DNA of 64,000 nt from Pelagimonas sp. (GTDB lineage Bacteria; Pseudomonadota; Alphaproteobacteria; Rhodobacterales; Rhodobacteraceae). Shown piece after piece: positions 62,163 through 64,000 of this stretch. The notes beneath the pieces are model-generated. The model saw only the letters and a list, made by a program, of their open reading frames with translations, was not told where the DNA came from and did not search any database. The DNA lies in the NCBI GenBank assembly GCA_025210345.1, contig JAOARX010000030.1, positions 1-64,000 on the forward strand, read 5' to 3'. The position numbers and the translations under genes were made by a program. Positions within the stretch are counted from its first letter, which is position 1. The number at the start of each line of letters is the position of its first letter.

Positions 62163-62948
62163 TCAGCTGATGTTGCGCAGGTCGTCGAGGTTCTCGATCT
62201 TTACAAGTTTTTCGCGCTTCACATCCGCGCTCACTGGGCCAGTTGGCACCTCAAGATAGGAGCATATCCGGTCGATCGTGCCTTGATGCGCGGACTGGTC
62301 TTCGAGGTCTGCTTCGTAGGTCAGGCTGAGAACTGGAAGGCCCTCAAGCAGCTTGTGCTCAAAATCCAACAGCGTGTTCGACCAATGCAAGGCATCTTTG
62401 AACGCCGCCGAGTCGAGCGTGATATTGGTTGTTTCCCGCGGGGCAGCGCCATCAAGTGACGAGTACCGATTGATGTGGGTCGCCTCGATCAGGGATCGCA
62501 GATGGTCAAAGGTCTCGCGCGTGAGGTGAATGTAGCGATATCCATTTTGCGCCATGCGTTCGAGGGTGTCACGAATATTGCGCTGCCTTTGTACCTCGGT
62601 CATCTGATAGGAAAGCCACTTTACACCATAGGCTTGGGTGCTTGCCTTTGCAGTGAGGCGATTGATCATGTGACGCGGAGAAGCCACCGAATAGTGCAGC
62701 AACTCGGGATCACATTGCACACTGGGCACCTGATTGAGCAATCGAGTCAAAAGCGTTGTCCCGCTGCGTGGGCGACCGATGACGATGAACTTGCTTGTGG
62801 CCCCTGGCTGGCCGAACGACGTGGCCCAGATGCGGGCCTCCATCAGATAGCCCCTGAAGGTGAGGCGGTCCGGATGAAACCGCTTCAACACATAAGAACG
62901 CCCCGGTGCGCGCAGGGAAAAGGCGGGATGGTAGCGAATATCTGTCAT
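62163..62948 (-). CDS. Sulfotransferase-like protein
   Basis: A protein of about 261 residues with the 5'-phosphosulfate-binding P-loop-like motif FIVIGRPRSGTTLLTRLLNQ and a later region YRYIHLTRETFDHLRSLIEA compatible with the 3'-phosphate site; both are typical of Stf0-like bacterial sulfotransferases that use PAPS. A likely acceptor is unknown; glycolipids or polysaccharides are common. The ATG at 62948 is a compromise between candidate starts; ribosome sites are weak and the frame opens at 63011. It is flanked by genes facing the other way, has somewhat lower G+C than its neighbours and may be acquired. Confidence 0.78.
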   Translation of the reverse strand: MTDIRYHPAFSLRAPGRSYVLKRFHPDRLTFRGYLMEARIWATSFGQPGATSKFIVIGRPRSGTTLLTRLLNQVPSVQCDPELLHYSVASPRHMINRLTAKASTQAYGVKWLSYQMTEVQRQRNIRDTLERMAQNGYRYIHLTRETFDHLRSLIEATHINRYSSLDGAAPRETTNITLDSAAFKDALHWSNTLLDFEHKLLEGLPVLSLTYEADLEDQSAHQGTIDRICSYLEVPTGPVSADVKREKLVKIENLDDLRNIS

Positions 62949-63123
62949 GACGCGATTAGGATTGCGGGTTTCGATTAAAAGCACAGCCAATTTTATGTTT
63001 GCTTGGCACATAACTAACAGTTTGTTTTCTGGACTGCGACTGTTTCCTCTGCGCTGCAGCGATTGACTCTGTCCATGGTGCAGGCCACAACCTATGCCAA
63101 GTTAAAAAAATTGGGAGAAAGGC

Positions 63124-63825
63124 ATGAAAAAAGTCTATGGCTCCGCAGCAGAGGCCCTGGATGGGGTGCTGTCGGACGGGATGTTGATCGCTGCGGGGGG
63201 CTTTGGCCTGTGCGGCATTCCAGAGCTGCTGATTGATGCGGTTGTTGACAGCGGTGTGAAGGATCTGACCGTCGCGTCGAACAATGCGGGCGTTGATGAC
63301 TTTGGGCTGGGTAAATTGCTGGCGACCAAGCAGATCAAAAAGATGATGTCTTCTTACGTGGGGGAAAACGCCGAGTTCATGCGCCAGTATCTTTCGGGTG
63401 AGCTTGAGCTGGAATTCAACCCGCAGGGCACCCTGGCCGAGCGCATGCGCGCTGGCGGTGCGGGCATCCCCGGGTTTTATACCAAGACCGGCGTCGGCAC
63501 CGTGATTGCCGAAGGCAAAGACGTCAAGAACTGGGACGGTCAGGATTACATCCTCGAAGAGGGGATCTTTGCGGATCTGGCCATCGTCAAAGCGTGGAAA
63601 GCCGATGAAACCGGCAACCTGATTTTCCGCAAGACTGCGCGCAACTTTAACCACCCGGCCGCGACCTGCGGCAAACTCTGTGTGGTCGAAGTCGAAGAGA
63701 TCGTGCCGACCGGTTCGCTTGATCCCGACATGATCCACCTGCCGGGCATCTATGTGCATCGCATTGTACAGGGTGAGCATGAAAAGCGCATCGAACAGCG
63801 CACCACCCGCAAAAAGGAGGCCTGA
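63124..63825 (+). CDS. 3-oxoacid CoA-transferase subunit A
   Basis: A 233-residue family I CoA-transferase A subunit. [20 protein letters not shown] and [19 protein letters not shown] are characteristic, as are [16 protein letters not shown] and [28 protein letters not shown]. It moves CoA between succinyl-CoA and acetoacetate or similar acids. GGGAGAAAGG precedes the ATG. It is followed by the B subunit one base later. It could supply acetoacetate use from the BKACE reaction, but it is far away in the window. Confidence 0.95.
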   Translation: MKKVYGSAAEALDGVLSDGMLIAAGGFGLCGIPELLIDAVVDSGVKDLTVASNNAGVDDFGLGKLLATKQIKKMMSSYVGENAEFMRQYLSGELELEFNPQGTLAERMRAGGAGIPGFYTKTGVGTVIAEGKDVKNWDGQDYILEEGIFADLAIVKAWKADETGNLIFRKTARNFNHPAATCGKLCVVEVEEIVPTGSLDPDMIHLPGIYVHRIVQGEHEKRIEQRTTRKKEA

Positions 63826-63826
63826 T

Positions 63827-64000
63827 ATGCCCTGGGATCGTAATCAGATGGCCGCACGGGCGGCGCAGGAACTTCAGGATGGCTGGTATGTGAACCTCGG
63901 GATCGGCATCCCGACGCTGGTGTCCAACTATATCCCCGAAGGTGTCACCGTGACCCTTCAGTCGGAAAACGGCATGCTGGGCATGGGCCCGTTCCCCTAT
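63827..64000 (+). CDS. 3-oxoacid CoA-transferase subunit B (partial, cut by window edge)
   Basis: The first 58 codons read [20 protein letters not shown], then [20 protein letters not shown] and [12 protein letters not shown]. The glutamate in SENGMLG is the catalytic residue that forms the CoA thioester in family I enzymes. AAAAGGAGG precedes the ATG. The remainder lies beyond the window. Confidence 0.95.
   Translation, partial: MPWDRNQMAARAAQELQDGWYVNLGIGIPTLVSNYIPEGVTVTLQSENGMLGMGPFPY

Noticed and set aside
1-64000. CRISPR arrays, prophage genes, integrases or a restriction system
   Set aside because: No regularly spaced repeats, phage structural genes, integrase or methylase motifs were seen anywhere in the window.

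Overview
The window looks like chromosomal DNA from a marine alphaproteobacterium of the Rhodobacterales (Roseobacter group). This is inferred from the high G+C content, a Flp/Tad locus whose pilins carry the AVTVDW-type start seen in that group, a coxB-ctaB-orf-ctaG-coxC-surf1-thrC-M16 neighbourhood, a TAXI-TRAP transporter with a fused membrane subunit, perfect FNR-type and CtrA-type sites, and small intergenic palindromes ending in CCCGGGATATTT. No species can be named from the sequence alone.

Layout. 1-440: insertion-sequence debris, with the end of an IS3-type element nested in a broken IS66-type orf. 0.66-7.9 kb: a minus-strand operon (RpiR regulator, TAXI binding protein, fused TRAP permease, universal stress protein) divergent from a class III aminotransferase plus BKACE (beta-keto acid cleavage) gene pair, with a repeat-rich operator between them. 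7.9-12.9 kb: complete urease operon ureDABCEFG on the minus strand. 13.3-22.4 kb: divergent urea ABC transporter urtABCDE with a GNAT acetyltransferase between urtB and urtC, continuing into a second ABC importer of the NMT1/THI5 type, then a class II aldolase (22.5 kb). 23.3-27.2 kb: tex and a malonyl-CoA synthetase-like gene. 27.3-31.2 kb: a hybrid histidine kinase, a secreted molybdopterin-fold protein without a cysteine ligand, and a divergent NarL-type response regulator. 31.35-32.5 kb: a decayed IS3 element, then a tRNA(CAU). 32.9-45.5 kb: a Flp/Tad pilus locus with three flp pilin genes and assembly genes. 45.8-48.9 kb: lytic transglycosylase, FAD-linked oxidase, acetyltransferase. 48.9-55.8 kb: M16 protease, thrC, and cytochrome c oxidase subunits II and III with assembly factors. 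56.0-62.1 kb: tldD, a small membrane protein, dprA, topA. 62.2-64.0 kb: a sulfotransferase-like gene and the start of a 3-oxoacid CoA-transferase operon.

How the genes work together. The urea transporter and urease form a uptake-and-hydrolysis module with divergent transcription from one 336-bp intergenic region. The TAXI-TRAP/aminotransferase/BKACE block reads as a self-contained, regulated uptake and degradation route for an amino compound that yields a beta-keto acid; this is the best candidate for an undescribed system here. The Tad genes encode pilin, prepilin peptidase, secretin, ATPase and membrane platform, but TadE/F/G pseudopilins are not in the window. The cox cluster holds subunits II and III, heme O synthase and copper/heme assembly factors; subunit I is not in the window. 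Start sites were chosen from ribosome-binding sites and family alignment from memory; no database search was possible.
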